Of a stretch of 64,000 nt of DNA, positions 44,664-52,938 are shown piece after piece. A program made the translations under genes and the position numbers. Every line of letters starts with the position of its first letter. Position 1 is the first letter of the stretch. A model generated the notes under the pieces. That model was not told the origin of the DNA. It did not search any database and was given only the letters and a program-made list of their open reading frames with translations. Source of the stretch: an uncultured Peptococcaceae bacterium (GTDB taxonomy: Bacteria > Bacillota > Peptococcia > Peptococcales > Peptococcaceae); assembly GCA_910585405.1 (NCBI GenBank), contig CAJUDO010000002.1, forward strand, positions 1-64,000, written 5' to 3'.

Positions 44664-44753
44664 GGAGAGATGTCCGAGTGGTCGAAGGAGCACGCCTGGA
44701 AAGCGTGTATACGGGCAACTGTATCAAGGGTTCAAATCCCTTTCTCTCCGCCA
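44664..44753 (+). tRNA. tRNA-Ser (anticodon GGA), CCA encoded
   Basis: A 90-nt class II tRNA. Acceptor GGAGAGA pairs with TCTCTCC, then discriminator G and CCA. Anticodon loop CTGGAAA lies between CACGC and GCGTG. A long variable arm precedes GGTTCAAATCC. Its 3' end is the left attachment site of an integrated element. Confidence 0.95.
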
Positions 44754-44756
44754 GAA
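44729..44756 (+). repeat. Left attachment site (attL), 28-bp direct repeat
   Basis: Identical to 52939-52966. It spans the T-arm, acceptor 3' end and CCA of tRNA-Ser. This is the usual target of tyrosine integrases. Confidence 0.9.
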
Positions 44757-44758
44757 GA

Positions 44759-44805
44759 GAAACCCCGATATAAAGCGGAAAACACCGATATATCGGGGTT
44801 TTCTT
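44759..44805 (+). terminator. Element-provided terminator after tRNA-Ser
   Basis: AACCCCGATATA and TATATCGGGGTT arms are followed by TTCTT. It lies at the left end of the element, downstream of the tRNA. Confidence 0.7.
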
Positions 44806-44959
44806 ATGCCTAGGAAGTATTTTCTATGATACTGAATTTTCGATATATTGCATGAAAATATCATAGAAATGCAATACGATGCAACACGAAATGCAATACA
44901 AAACCGGCAGTAAAACGCTACAATATACCCGCCTTGCAATTATGTTCCAGCATAAAAGC

Positions 44960-45295
44960 AAGGCTTTTTTTGTTCGCCACCTCTGGCGAACAATGTTGCA
45001 AAATGTTGCAACGCAAACTGAAAAATACTGCAATTTTGTTAGCATTTGTTAGCTTGAAACTACCGAAAAAAACGCTTTTCCTTCACGTTTGGAGCGTTCC
45101 AAACGATTTAGTAACGTTCCGAAAAAACGTTGTATTACGTTACCATTCAAATGTTGTACTGATTGGAGTACAACATGCGGAGTACTCCAATAAAATAGCC
45201 ATTTCCAAAGCCTCCGGAAAGCTGTTTTTTCAGCTATTCGAGTTTGTTTTTCAGTTATTCGAGTTGTTTTTTTCGGTCTATTCGTTTGTTTTTTT
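44960..45295. other. Non-coding region rich in short palindromes
   Basis: Within ~330 bp there are TTGTTCGCC/GGCGAACAA, TTTGG-AGCG-TTCCAAA-like, a TTGTACTGATTGGAGTACAA stem, and ATTGGAGTAC/GTACTCCAAT. TTATTCGAG units with poly-T stretches follow. No gene is seen. It sits at the left end of the element and may be a packaging, termination or binding region. Confidence 0.4.
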
Positions 45296-45760
45296 TTAAT
45301 CGCCTAATACTCCGTAATATATCCCTACAAATTCATCCAGCGCCGCCCTGTTCAAATCTCTTCGGATATAGCTATCGCTGTAATCCAACCAAAAAGAAAC
45401 CTGCACCCATGTAAGCCCTTTAATATAGCGCAGCTTCAAAATCTTGCTGTAATCCTCTGTCATGCTGGCTAGTACCATATCTATTTCCTGATTAATTATA
45501 TTTACTCTTATCAACCTGTTTTGCAGTTCCAGTATCTTTGCTTCTCGCCTCTCGCCACTCAGTACAATAGATTCTACACTAGAGACTATCTTATTTATTT
45601 TCCCGCTCTTTGGTTCGCTGTAGTCTATAGCATGTGCAGAAGTATCCGGCATATTCTTTAGCGTTTCAATATCAAGCTCTATCATTCGGGCTGCAGCATT
45701 CCTCTGTTTGTAGCCTCTCAATAACTCCGCTGCTTTTTCCCTGTACTCTTTCTTATCCAT
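45296..45760 (-). CDS. Sigma-like/ArpU-type HTH protein
   Basis: 154 residues; the C-terminal half EDYSKILKLRYIKGLTWVQVSFWLDYSDSYIRRDLNRA is a sigma-70 region-4-like HTH, as in phage late transcription activators of the ArpU/DUF1492 kind. N-terminal part is helical and charged. It is the last gene of the leftward operon of the element and could activate late or helper-phage genes. Confidence 0.7.
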   Translation of the reverse strand: MDKKEYREKAAELLRGYKQRNAAARMIELDIETLKNMPDTSAHAIDYSEPKSGKINKIVSSVESIVLSGERREAKILELQNRLIRVNIINQEIDMVLASMTEDYSKILKLRYIKGLTWVQVSFWLDYSDSYIRRDLNRAALDEFVGIYYGVLGD

Positions 45761-46060
45761 GAAAACCGCCTTTCTGTATGAAGTCTATCAGCGTGTGGAT
45801 ATCTCCACAGGTTGTTGTCATCCCCCCTTTTCAAAAATATCTGCGCTATTGGAAATACTTCCGCCTCTCCGTTCCCTGAATGCGTTGTAATGGCCTGAAA
45901 AACATGGGGGCATATAAACCTACACCCCCTAGGAAAATTTTTAAAATTTCTCCTTTGTCCTAAACCCTCCGACCGAGCAATTTTCGCTCAAACCTCATTT
46001 TTTCAACCGGGGATATATTCACTTTCATTCTAGCAACTGCTGTTTTCTGTAGTACTGCAC

Positions 46061-46116
46061 TTTTTCCGAAGTAACAGCAGTGGTACTTCGGAAAAAACTA
46101 GTAACACTGCTGTTAC
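46061..46116. repeat. Left iteron site of the element
   Basis: A 13-bp perfect inverted repeat (TTTTTCCGAAGTA at 46061-46073, TACTTCGGAAAAA at 46084-46096) adjoins one exact GTAACACTGCTGTTAC copy (46101-46116). The ~37-bp context around this copy is nearly identical to that at 51037-51070, so the two sites are related. Downstream (leftward) of the primase gene. Confidence 0.8.
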
Positions 46117-46122
46117 GAGTTT

Positions 46123-46416
46123 TCAAAGCATTTTTTCAACAATAAATTCGTTATGATATGCAACTGCTTTCAAAAAGCCTCTCTTAGTCAATACTTTATA
46201 GACCTTGCCGGTTTCGCTCCGTCTATCTAGCCAATAAATATAGCCGTGCAGTTCATCCTTCATTGGCTCGGCCAGCACCTGTTCTATTGCTTCCACTCCT
46301 AAAATTTCTAAAACAGTTCCGAAAGATAATACTGCATCGATATTCTTACTAAGTACTACGGCATTTTCTTCAAAGATTCTCTTTGCCTTTTTCCTGCTAA
46401 TTGTTTGGTTCATCAT
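46123..46416 (-). CDS. Hypothetical protein, 97 aa
   Basis: The start ATG (one of a pair) is nine bases after GGAG. KKAKRIFEENAVVLSKNIDAVLSFGTVLEILGVEAIEQVLAEPMKDELHGYIYWLDRRSETGKVYKVLTKRGFLK has no match I know. It lies between the left iteron site and the primase gene on the same strand. Confidence 0.6.
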   Translation of the reverse strand: MMNQTISRKKAKRIFEENAVVLSKNIDAVLSFGTVLEILGVEAIEQVLAEPMKDELHGYIYWLDRRSETGKVYKVLTKRGFLKAVAYHNEFIVEKML

Positions 46417-46615
46417 CGTTTCTTTCTCCTTCCACAGTCTGCACAGCAAAATCTACGGGCAGATTGTATTTAATGATTATTTTCTAATACTGGGAATTTT
46501 TAGGGTGGCGCTTATATACGCCACTTTTATATACTTTTAAAGAAAAAAAAGTGAATATAAATAGTATAAAGGGTTTTAGAAATGGCCCCCATAAGCGCCA
46601 CTAGCGCCACTTTTT

Positions 46616-48865
46616 TTATGATTCTTTTAATTTCAAGCCAAGAAATCCCCTCCGTGGGTTTCTCTTGTGTAGTGTGTACCGCTTTTGCATATCCTGGCTA
46701 AATTTCCTTTGCGTACTTTCCCGTTCATTGTTGCGGGCACACCAATCGCAATAGATTTCATACAGCAGTGTGGAAGATATAAAGGCCCCTGGCGCCTCTT
46801 CGGTACATTCTTCCAAAAAGTTCCCTAGTTTGTCCATTTCCTGCCGGTATTCTGCTGTAGCTGCTTTCACTGCCTCCGGCTGCTCCAATCCTTCCCGCTG
46901 CCAGAGTAGGCAGCCATCAACGGCCCAATTCAAGATGCCAACATATTCCTTGCGCAGCTTATAGGGCAACTGTCTGTCTACTTTATCCGCCGGTATCTGC
47001 ACATCGAAGGGAATTAGATGGATGCGCCGCCAGATGCCTTCATCAACGCCGCTAATATTTGGCTTGTAGTTGGTACTCATGCATAGCTTATACTCCGGAA
47101 AGAAACTAAACGGAACGCCATAAGGGAAACGCCCTGTCAGAGGCTCGCCGCCGGTCATCTGCTTAATCAATGATTCATTGAGCCGCACTCCGTCCGATGG
47201 CTCCGCAGTTGTCACCAGCCTAGCCCCTTTCATCACTGCTATTTCATATTCCGGCACAGACCGCCATTTGTTTGTCAGGAATACTTCCGGCTGCATAGTC
47301 AAGGCATATTCCCCTAGGATATTATAGAGCGCATTTATAAAGGTGCTTTTCCCGTTGCGGCCATTGCCAAATAGAAAGAATACTGCCTGCTCTGAAATAT
47401 CACCAGTCAGGAAGATTCCGGCCAATTTCTGCGCGTAGCGAATCAGCTCCCTGTCACACTCAAAAATCACATTCAGAAATGTTTGCCACTGTGGACAATC
47501 GGCCTTGTCTGAATATTCCACATTGCAAATTTTAGAATGATACATGCTCATATCATGGGCTAGCAGCTCCCCAGTTCTTAAATCAAGTACACCATTTTGC
47601 ACGTTAAGCAGAAAACAGTTTCTGTCAAAATCACTTATCCGAATACTGACAAGATGTTTTGATTCTTCCAGCATGGCCCGTTTGCCTTTGCTGCTCTTAG
47701 TATATTTTAAGTGCTTGCGGTAGGCCTTTTCCTCTTCTTCTGTGCTTATCCAGGCGATATCGGATTCCATTTCTTTTATCAATCTATCTGCCAGCCTCTT
47801 TACTGCTCCGGTATCGTCCACAGTCCATTTCTTGCCGTTATAAACGTACCAATGAGCATTATTGTGGTCATAGCGTACCACATCACCGAATCGGTCTGTA
47901 AATCGTTCTGCGTTGCCGGTATCATCAAAGCTGTAAAATTTTCGCGGCTTTATTTCTTCACCGATTTGTAAATGAAAATCATCTGCCGCGCTGCTGCCTG
48001 GCGTGAAAACTTCTCTGCAATCTTTGATAGCTTTACTTAGTGTCATTTCGCCGTAGGTGCTTCGTCCTGTCTTTCTGTCCCATTTCTCCCGCATCAGCCC
48101 CGACTGTCTGAAAATACCATCCATGCGGACCTTGTCCCGTCCACACCAAAAGGCCAGCATATTACACAAAGCAATGTCCGCTTCGCTCTGGCTGCCGTAC
48201 AGCCCTTGCCAGTTGCCGCTATAGAGCATATCAAAGGCCGCGCCCTGTTTCGATTTGTGGATAATTTCCAACAGCTTGCCATCATCCAAATTAAGCGGCT
48301 GAGAGGCTGAAACATTTTCTTTTGCCGCTGGTTCTGGATTGCCAATATATTTAGCATGCAGCAGCTTCACCGCCTCGGTACAATCTTCTATACCGGCATA
48401 TTCAGCTGCAGGCTTGCCGGTCATGATGAAGAACCGGCCTTCCGAATACATTTCTACTCTTCCCTTGCGCCGGCCACCTTCCGGAAGACTGCCTTTGCAA
48501 ATGATGTGGAGGCCGTTTCCGCTTTGGCTATACTCTGCATAGCTTTCCAAACTATAAATAAATTCTGCCGCTAGGTTATTCATATCGCCTTTCTGGTAAG
48601 CCTCTAATTCCGGCCTAATGTCGTCAATGTCCACACCGAAGTAGCCATTGGCAAACATAAACCCAATCCCGCTATACTTTACAGAGGCTGTAAGCGCCGT
48701 TTCATAATCGCACCAGGTATCAGGGTTATTGCTCTGCGCCCCGCCGCCGGTACGGGCATTGACCGGTATCTTTTTGATTTTCCCTGGGCGTGCTGAATCG
48801 GTGACACCCTTCCAGCACACCCATTGTCTCAACTGTTTTAATTCTTCTGGTATTGCTTCATACAT
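46616..48865 (-). CDS. P4-type primase-polymerase and SF3 helicase
   Basis: 749 residues. The N-terminal ~180 residues look like an archaeo-eukaryotic primase-type catalytic domain (YFGVDIDDIRPELEAYQ with acidic residues, SQSGNGLHII, GRFFIMTG). The D5_N-like middle leads to a superfamily 3 helicase with Walker A LFGNGRNGKSTFINALYN near residue 505 and KLCMSTNYKP downstream. The fusion matches the P4 alpha/D5 group of satellite replication proteins. Two iteron sites flank it at a distance, as in P4 ori and crr. Confidence 0.92.
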   Translation of the reverse strand: MYEAIPEELKQLRQWVCWKGVTDSARPGKIKKIPVNARTGGGAQSNNPDTWCDYETALTASVKYSGIGFMFANGYFGVDIDDIRPELEAYQKGDMNNLAAEFIYSLESYAEYSQSGNGLHIICKGSLPEGGRRKGRVEMYSEGRFFIMTGKPAAEYAGIEDCTEAVKLLHAKYIGNPEPAAKENVSASQPLNLDDGKLLEIIHKSKQGAAFDMLYSGNWQGLYGSQSEADIALCNMLAFWCGRDKVRMDGIFRQSGLMREKWDRKTGRSTYGEMTLSKAIKDCREVFTPGSSAADDFHLQIGEEIKPRKFYSFDDTGNAERFTDRFGDVVRYDHNNAHWYVYNGKKWTVDDTGAVKRLADRLIKEMESDIAWISTEEEEKAYRKHLKYTKSSKGKRAMLEESKHLVSIRISDFDRNCFLLNVQNGVLDLRTGELLAHDMSMYHSKICNVEYSDKADCPQWQTFLNVIFECDRELIRYAQKLAGIFLTGDISEQAVFFLFGNGRNGKSTFINALYNILGEYALTMQPEVFLTNKWRSVPEYEIAVMKGARLVTTAEPSDGVRLNESLIKQMTGGEPLTGRFPYGVPFSFFPEYKLCMSTNYKPNISGVDEGIWRRIHLIPFDVQIPADKVDRQLPYKLRKEYVGILNWAVDGCLLWQREGLEQPEAVKAATAEYRQEMDKLGNFLEECTEEAPGAFISSTLLYEIYCDWCARNNERESTQRKFSQDMQKRYTLHKRNPRRGFLGLKLKES

Positions 48866-48989
48866 TCATTCCACCGCCTATTTTCTATAAAAACTCTGTC
48901 CGGATTCCTAACAAAATCAGCAATCCGGACTTGTGAACTCCCTTGTTTTTGGGTATACTAAATTTGTGTTTTTTAGTTATTGCCCTTTG

Positions 48990-49175
48990 CTAGAGTTCCC
49001 GCTCTGCTGGGGCATTTTCTTTTTCTGCTCGCAATACTTCCAGCTTGTCCTGCGTGGCTTTTAGCAAATAGCTATAAAATGCTGCCAGAATAACAAGCGC
49101 CTGTTCATTGACCAAAGAATCAATATTCTGTAAACTTTCTTGCACTGCTGCTAAAACGTCTGTATCTATTGTCAT
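48990..49175 (-). CDS. Small hypothetical protein
   Basis: 61 residues; the ATG overlaps the stop of the next gene upstream (ATGA). Helical and acidic (TDVLAAVQESLQNIDSLVNEQALVILAAFYSYLLKATQDKLEVLRAE). Unknown early gene of the element. Confidence 0.6.
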   Translation of the reverse strand: MTIDTDVLAAVQESLQNIDSLVNEQALVILAAFYSYLLKATQDKLEVLRAEKENAPAEREL

Positions 49176-49291
49176 TTACTTTCACCCTCTCTTTCTTCGT
49201 CTAATAAACCTATAGCAATGTTAGCTATATGCCGAAGCTGTACAGCGTCCATTTTCAGCAGCATTTTATAAATTTCCTGTACCATATCCAT
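49172..49291 (-). CDS. Very small helical protein, 39 aa
   Basis: MDMVQEIYKMLLKMDAVQL then RHIANIAIGLLDEEREGESK, with AAGGAGAG eight bases upstream. It overlaps the next gene by ATGA and starts three bases after the upstream stop. Resembles short phage peptides with a QLR...I/L helix pattern. Confidence 0.6.
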   Translation of the reverse strand: MDMVQEIYKMLLKMDAVQLRHIANIAIGLLDEEREGESK

Positions 49292-49293
49292 AT

Positions 49294-49515
49294 TTACAAC
49301 TCTCCTTCCGCTTTTACTGTACCGTCATAATCAATAACAATCCGAATATTCAGCCTTTTTGCTATCTGCTGCAGCTCATATACTCGAAACATTTCCGGCT
49401 CACGTTTGCGCCTGAAATAAGTATTAGGCTGCGCCCGAATCAGTACGGCCATCTGCTCCGGTGTATAGCCTTTACGCTTGGCCTTATAGTCAATCATATC
49501 TACCAACTGCGACAT
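49294..49515 (-). CDS. HTH-domain protein, 73 aa
   Basis: The ATG at 49515 follows AAAGGAG. MSQLVDMIDYKAKRKGYTPEQMAVLIRAQPNTYFRRKREPEMFRVYELQQIAKRLNIRIVI fits a small HTH_3 or Cro-like fold. Could be the Cro/Str-like early regulator of the element. Confidence 0.65.
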   Translation of the reverse strand: MSQLVDMIDYKAKRKGYTPEQMAVLIRAQPNTYFRRKREPEMFRVYELQQIAKRLNIRIVIDYDGTVKAEGEL

Positions 49516-49587
49516 ACTATCACGCTCCTTTGTCACCTTCCACAGCCTATAGGGGCCTGTGGAAAGAGGCTGTATTTTTTTCACGTT

Positions 49588-49887
49588 TTAAGCCCTTGTA
49601 TTCTTGTTTGGGGGTGTGTCACATTTCGCTACCCCCTCAACAGCTGCAATAATTTCCTGCTTAATTTCTTTGAAGGCCACCAAAGCAGTATGCAAGTCTG
49701 CGTCATGCTCCTGTATCCATTTTCTCGTCTCTATTTTGTAGATGTATTCCACGCAACTGGCAATATCCTGAAAGTAGGCTATACTCTTATAGGTTGCCTC
49801 TCCCGTTGTTTGGTGCTTGCTTTTCCGGACTACAATATAATTCCTCTCTTCGCCATCAATGGCGAATCTCTCATTCACTTGAATCAT
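49588..49887 (-). CDS. Hypothetical phage-type protein
   Basis: 99 residues with no recognised family: ERFAIDGEERNYIVVRKSKHQTTGEATYKSIAYFQDIASCVEYIYKIETRKWIQE. Similar small proteins are common in phage early regions. The start has GAGGAG-rich sequence upstream. Confidence 0.55.
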   Translation of the reverse strand: MIQVNERFAIDGEERNYIVVRKSKHQTTGEATYKSIAYFQDIASCVEYIYKIETRKWIQEHDADLHTALVAFKEIKQEIIAAVEGVAKCDTPPNKNTRA

Positions 49888-50060
49888 TTTCTTTTCCTCC
49901 TCAAATTTCTAGCCGTTTTAAGCCTCTGAATTTTCTCTTGTGATAATTCCCCTTAAAAAATCTTTTTCGCGCCTCTCAACTCGTTCATTCTCGCCACAGA
50001 CATATTTCTGCGCCCGCTGACGGTCACTGTCAAACGCCTACCGGCTTATTTTGCTTTCAG

Positions 50061-50228
50061 CTAGTTCTTACTTTCTGCCACTAAGTCTTTTGTTATTGTC
50101 ATTCCATACATAACACCTAGGCAAAGATTTTGTTCTTCCGCTGTCATCTGCAAGGCCATGTCGCGAATTTCCATTGCATTTTTTATCACAACATTATCAC
50201 TCTGTCGGTATTGTTCTAATGCATCCAT
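50061..50228 (-). CDS. Small hypothetical protein, 55 aa
   Basis: The ATG at 50228 follows AAGGGGGTG. MDALEQYRQSDNVVIKNAMEIRDMALQMTAEEQNLCLGVMYGMTITKDLVAESKN is helical. First gene of the leftward early operon, driven by the consensus promoter at 50281-50309. Confidence 0.65.
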   Translation of the reverse strand: MDALEQYRQSDNVVIKNAMEIRDMALQMTAEEQNLCLGVMYGMTITKDLVAESKN

Positions 50229-50280
50229 TGTTTTCACCCCCTTAACCAATTTTTTATTTTCTTTTTGGGCTCATAGGCAC

Positions 50281-50309
50281 ATTATATTGTTTCGCTCAGG
50301 GCTTGTCAA
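50281..50309 (-). promoter_or_regulatory. Consensus early promoter of the element
   Basis: On the minus strand TTGACA (50304-50309), 17 bases, TATAAT (50281-50286), a perfect sigma-A type promoter reading away from the repressor gene. Confidence 0.9.
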
Positions 50310-50371
50310 CATTTTTATTTCTTGTATTTTCGATAAAATATGTTGACCAGCCCAAAACAATATGATAAAGT
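50281..50371. promoter_or_regulatory. Divergent operator with large dyad symmetry
   Basis: Two long half-sites face each other: GGGCTTGTCAACAT at 50299-50312 and ATGTTGACCAGCCC, plus ATATTGTTT/AAACAATAT further out. TTGACC (50343-50348), 17 bases, TAAAGT (50366-50371) is the probable repressor promoter. Likely target of the Xre protein at 50397. Confidence 0.75.
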
Positions 50372-50396
50372 ATTATTTAAAGAGAGGTGAAAATAT

Positions 50397-50783
50397 ATGG
50401 AGTTATACGAAAGAATTCGAGAAGTGAGAAAATATTTAGAAATGAGCCAGGAAGAGTTTGGAAATAAATTAGGCGTTAGCCGCGATGTGATAAAAAATAT
50501 AGAGTTAGATCGCTTAAAAAAGCCTGAACAGAAAGAGCCTCTACTAAAACTTATCTGTAAAGAATTCGGAGTAAATGAAAATTGGTTGCGCTTTGGCGAC
50601 GGAGAAATGTTTCAGCCTCTCTCAACTGATGAAAAATTAGCTGGATTCATGGGGGCACTGATGAAATGTGATGATAGCGACCCAGTAAAAAAGTTGCTTA
50701 TTGGTTTTGTTGAGTTATCACCAGAGGAACAGGAGCAAATGAAAGAACTCATGAAAAAAATCCTCGAAAACAGGGAGAAATAA
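50397..50783 (+). CDS. Xre-family repressor of the element
   Basis: 128 residues. HTH at ~5-60 (REVRKYLEMSQEEFGNKLGVSRDVIKNIELDRLKKP) then LLKLICKEFGVNENWLRFGDGEMF, the typical phage-repressor sequence. The C-terminus (SPEEQEQMKELMKKILENREK) is helical and may dimerise. The operator dyad lies in the 150 bp before it, and the left early operon is divergent. Confidence 0.92.
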   Translation: MELYERIREVRKYLEMSQEEFGNKLGVSRDVIKNIELDRLKKPEQKEPLLKLICKEFGVNENWLRFGDGEMFQPLSTDEKLAGFMGALMKCDDSDPVKKLLIGFVELSPEEQEQMKELMKKILENREK

Positions 50784-50786
50784 AAA

Positions 50787-50806
50787 AAACACCCTTTCGG
50801 GTGCTT
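50787..50806. terminator. Short terminator after the repressor gene
   Basis: CACCC and GGGTG arms around TTTC, with A-rich and T-rich flanks. It also serves the convergent small gene on the minus strand. Confidence 0.6.
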
Positions 50807-50814
50807 GCATGTGG

Positions 50815-50913
50815 TTAGGAGAGAAGATTCTTCACAAATTGCTGTATCACCTTCAACTGTGAAGCGTTCGCCCTTTTCAAATCACGAATTATTGAATTTA
50901 TGATATTGTCCAA
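50815..50913 (-). CDS. Very small helical phage-type peptide, 32 aa
   Basis: MDNIINSIIRDLKRANASQL then KVIQQFVKNLLS, started at TTG with GGAGGGTG five bases upstream. It has the D..R.A...QL..I..F...L pattern of short peptides that recur in Bacillota phage early regions. Function unknown. Confidence 0.6.
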   Translation of the reverse strand: MDNIINSIIRDLKRANASQLKVIQQFVKNLLS

Positions 50914-51043
50914 CGGTTCACCCTCCTTCCCACAAAGAAAACAAATGTTCTTTGCATTTATATTATAGAATGTCTGTTCCTTTTTGTAAAGATATACGTC
51001 GGAATAACTTTTCCGAAAGGCTCAGGCAGACTAGAAAAAACTA

Positions 51044-51368
51044 GTAACACTGCTGTTACGAATTTTCAAGAAAAATGTTAGATTTTGCTAACCTAGTGAC
51101 ACTGCTGTCCACAGGTTATTTTTTGCTAACCTAGTAACACCGCTGTTAAGAGGTTCGGAGACAAATTCTTCCCCACTTGTGGAGAAAGTGCTATAAACAG
51201 CGCTGTCACTAGCACCCTTGAAAATCATTCTGGACAGCTCTATTTTTTTTGCTCAAGTAACAATGCTGTTACTTTGCCACTGATTACCTCTGCTAGTAAC
51301 ACTGCTGTTACTGGCAAAACTCTTAACACCGCTGTTACGAATTTTTTCAAAGGTAACATTGCTATTAC
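51044..51368. repeat. Eight near-palindromic 16-bp iterons
   Basis: Copies of GTAACAnnGCTGTTAC begin at 51044, 51096, 51134, 51194, 51257, 51296, 51323 and 51353. Copies at 51044 and 51296 are exactly the copy at 46101. Spacings vary from 27 to 63 bp. Most probably binding sites for the element's replication protein or repressor, forming an origin. Confidence 0.88.
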
Positions 51369-51597
51369 TTTTGAAAAACTCGGATTACAGATTCGTTGTA
51401 TTTTGAACGAAGACGGCAGTATCTCCATGAATGCGGAAGATACCGCCAGAGGATTTGGATGGTATAGAGTTGAAACTAAAAACGGGAAAGAATATATGTC
51501 CGTTTTGTGGGCAAGAATGAACGGGTTTTTAAAGGATTTTGGTTTCGCACACGAGTGTGCGAAAGATGATTACATCAGAAAGACTAAATTTTACTAA
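51274..51597 (+). CDS. Short antirepressor-like N-terminal domain, overlapping iterons
   Basis: 107 residues read from a TTG. The end FEKLGLQIRCILNEDGSISMNAEDTARGFGWYRVETKNGKEYMSVLWARMNGFLKDFGFAHECAKDD resembles the N-terminal domain of phage antirepressors (BRO/ORF6C-like), but the rest of the protein is absent. The first ~35 codons run through three iterons. It may be a truncated remnant, or a small functional antirepressor with a later start. Confidence 0.5.
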   Translation: MPLITSASNTAVTGKTLNTAVTNFFKGNIAITFEKLGLQIRCILNEDGSISMNAEDTARGFGWYRVETKNGKEYMSVLWARMNGFLKDFGFAHECAKDDYIRKTKFY

Positions 51598-51698
51598 GCT
51601 AACGGGCTTAATTCTAAGCCCGCCAAACTTTCACACACTTGTGGGAGAATACACACTTCCCCCATAGCTGGGGGAAAGTACACACTTGTGGAAATATC

Positions 51699-51743
51699 CA
51701 CACACAAGAAAAGCCCCTCTCCTGCGCCAACAGGAAAGAGGCT
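51699..51743 (-). terminator. Hairpin upstream of the integrase gene
   Basis: AGCCCCTCTCCTG/CAGGAAAGAGGCT arms; T-rich on the minus side. Nearby are repeated ACACACTTGTGG units and a CCCCCATAGCTGGGGG stem (51658-51673 region). Confidence 0.45.
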
Positions 51744-51829
51744 CACCGGCAGCATGCTGCCGCAGTATATTGTAGCAGGTATATTGTAGCATAAAGTGCC
51801 GCCGGTATCAATCAAAAAGGAGTGATACG

Positions 51830-52876
51830 ATGGCAACTGCTAAGAAATTACCCTCTGGTAATTGGAGAATTCAAAAATACATTGGAAAGGATGAACGAGG
51901 GAAACGAGTATACAAATACTTTACCGCCAGGACAAAAAAAGAGGCTGAACATATGGCCGCCGAATATCGCATAGACTTTGAGCGGAACCAGCGTCTAAGG
52001 CAAGAAATGGCCAAAAATCCTGCCGATTATCTTACAGTACATGAAGCAATGGCGGCCTATATTGAACTAAAAAGCAATATTCTTTCGCCATCCACGTTAT
52101 ACGGCTATCAGGTTGTTATGGACAACAGATTTCTGGACATTCAGAACATGAAACTGTCTAGCTTGACCAATTCCATTATTCAATGCTCTATCAATAAGGA
52201 CGCTGTGAATGTTTCTCCTAAAACACTGGCCAACGCTTCTGGTTTTCTCTCTGCTGTACTTGGCCAATACTACCCTGATTTTCATTACAAAGTCACATTG
52301 CCGGCTAAAAAGAAGAAAATCAAAGAACTGCCGGAGCCAGCCACTATACTGTCTGTGGTCAAGGGAACTAATGTAGAGCTGCCAGTATTACTGGCCATGT
52401 GGTTGTCTTATCGCATGAGTGAAGTTCGCGGCATACGCAAGCAGGACATTACAAAAGATGGTTATATTGTTCTGAACCAGACAAAGCTATTCATCGCTAA
52501 CGAAGAAATCATCAGAGATAATGCCAAAACTGCAGGCAGTATTCGAAAATTGAAGGTTCCTGATTATATCATGAAGCTGATTAATCAGTTACCGGATGAC
52601 CAAGAATACCTTGTACCAGAAAAGCCTCAAACTATAACCAAACGGTTTTACAGGCTGCTGGCAGAAAATAATCTTCCACACATTACATTTCACGACCTCC
52701 GGCATCTCAACGCCTCCGTTATGGTTATGCTAGGCATACAAGAAAAATATGCTATGGAGCGCGGCGGCTGGTCTACGCCTCACGTGTTACAATCTGTGTA
52801 CCAGCACACATTTAGCAGTGAAAGAGAGGCTGTAGATAAGAAAATAGATGATTATTTTTGTGCTCTAATTGAGTAG
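51830..52876 (+). CDS. int: Tyrosine-type integrase
   Basis: 348 residues. N-terminal AP2-like and SAM-like DNA-binding parts (KLPSGNWRIQKYIGKDERGKRVYKYFTARTKKEAEHMAAEYR). The catalytic domain has the first Arg in SYRMSEVRGIRKQDI, HDLRHLNASVMVMLG (HxxR) and the nucleophile Tyr in VLQSVYQHTF. It ends 62 bp before the right att repeat, as expected for an integrase that uses the tRNA-Ser 3' end. Confidence 0.95.
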   Translation: MATAKKLPSGNWRIQKYIGKDERGKRVYKYFTARTKKEAEHMAAEYRIDFERNQRLRQEMAKNPADYLTVHEAMAAYIELKSNILSPSTLYGYQVVMDNRFLDIQNMKLSSLTNSIIQCSINKDAVNVSPKTLANASGFLSAVLGQYYPDFHYKVTLPAKKKKIKELPEPATILSVVKGTNVELPVLLAMWLSYRMSEVRGIRKQDITKDGYIVLNQTKLFIANEEIIRDNAKTAGSIRKLKVPDYIMKLINQLPDDQEYLVPEKPQTITKRFYRLLAENNLPHITFHDLRHLNASVMVMLGIQEKYAMERGGWSTPHVLQSVYQHTFSSEREAVDKKIDDYFCALIE

Positions 52877-52938
52877 CAAATGCAATAAAAATGCAACAAA
52901 ATGGGCATTAGATATATTGGTTGACCACTTTTTTTCGA

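Noticed and set aside
44530..44939. Minus-strand ORFs across tRNA-Ser and its flank
   Set aside because: They overlap a clear tRNA and att site and have no supporting signals.
51044..51368. CRISPR or transposon ends
   Set aside because: Repeats are short palindromes with irregular spacing and no cas or transposase genes; iterons fit better.
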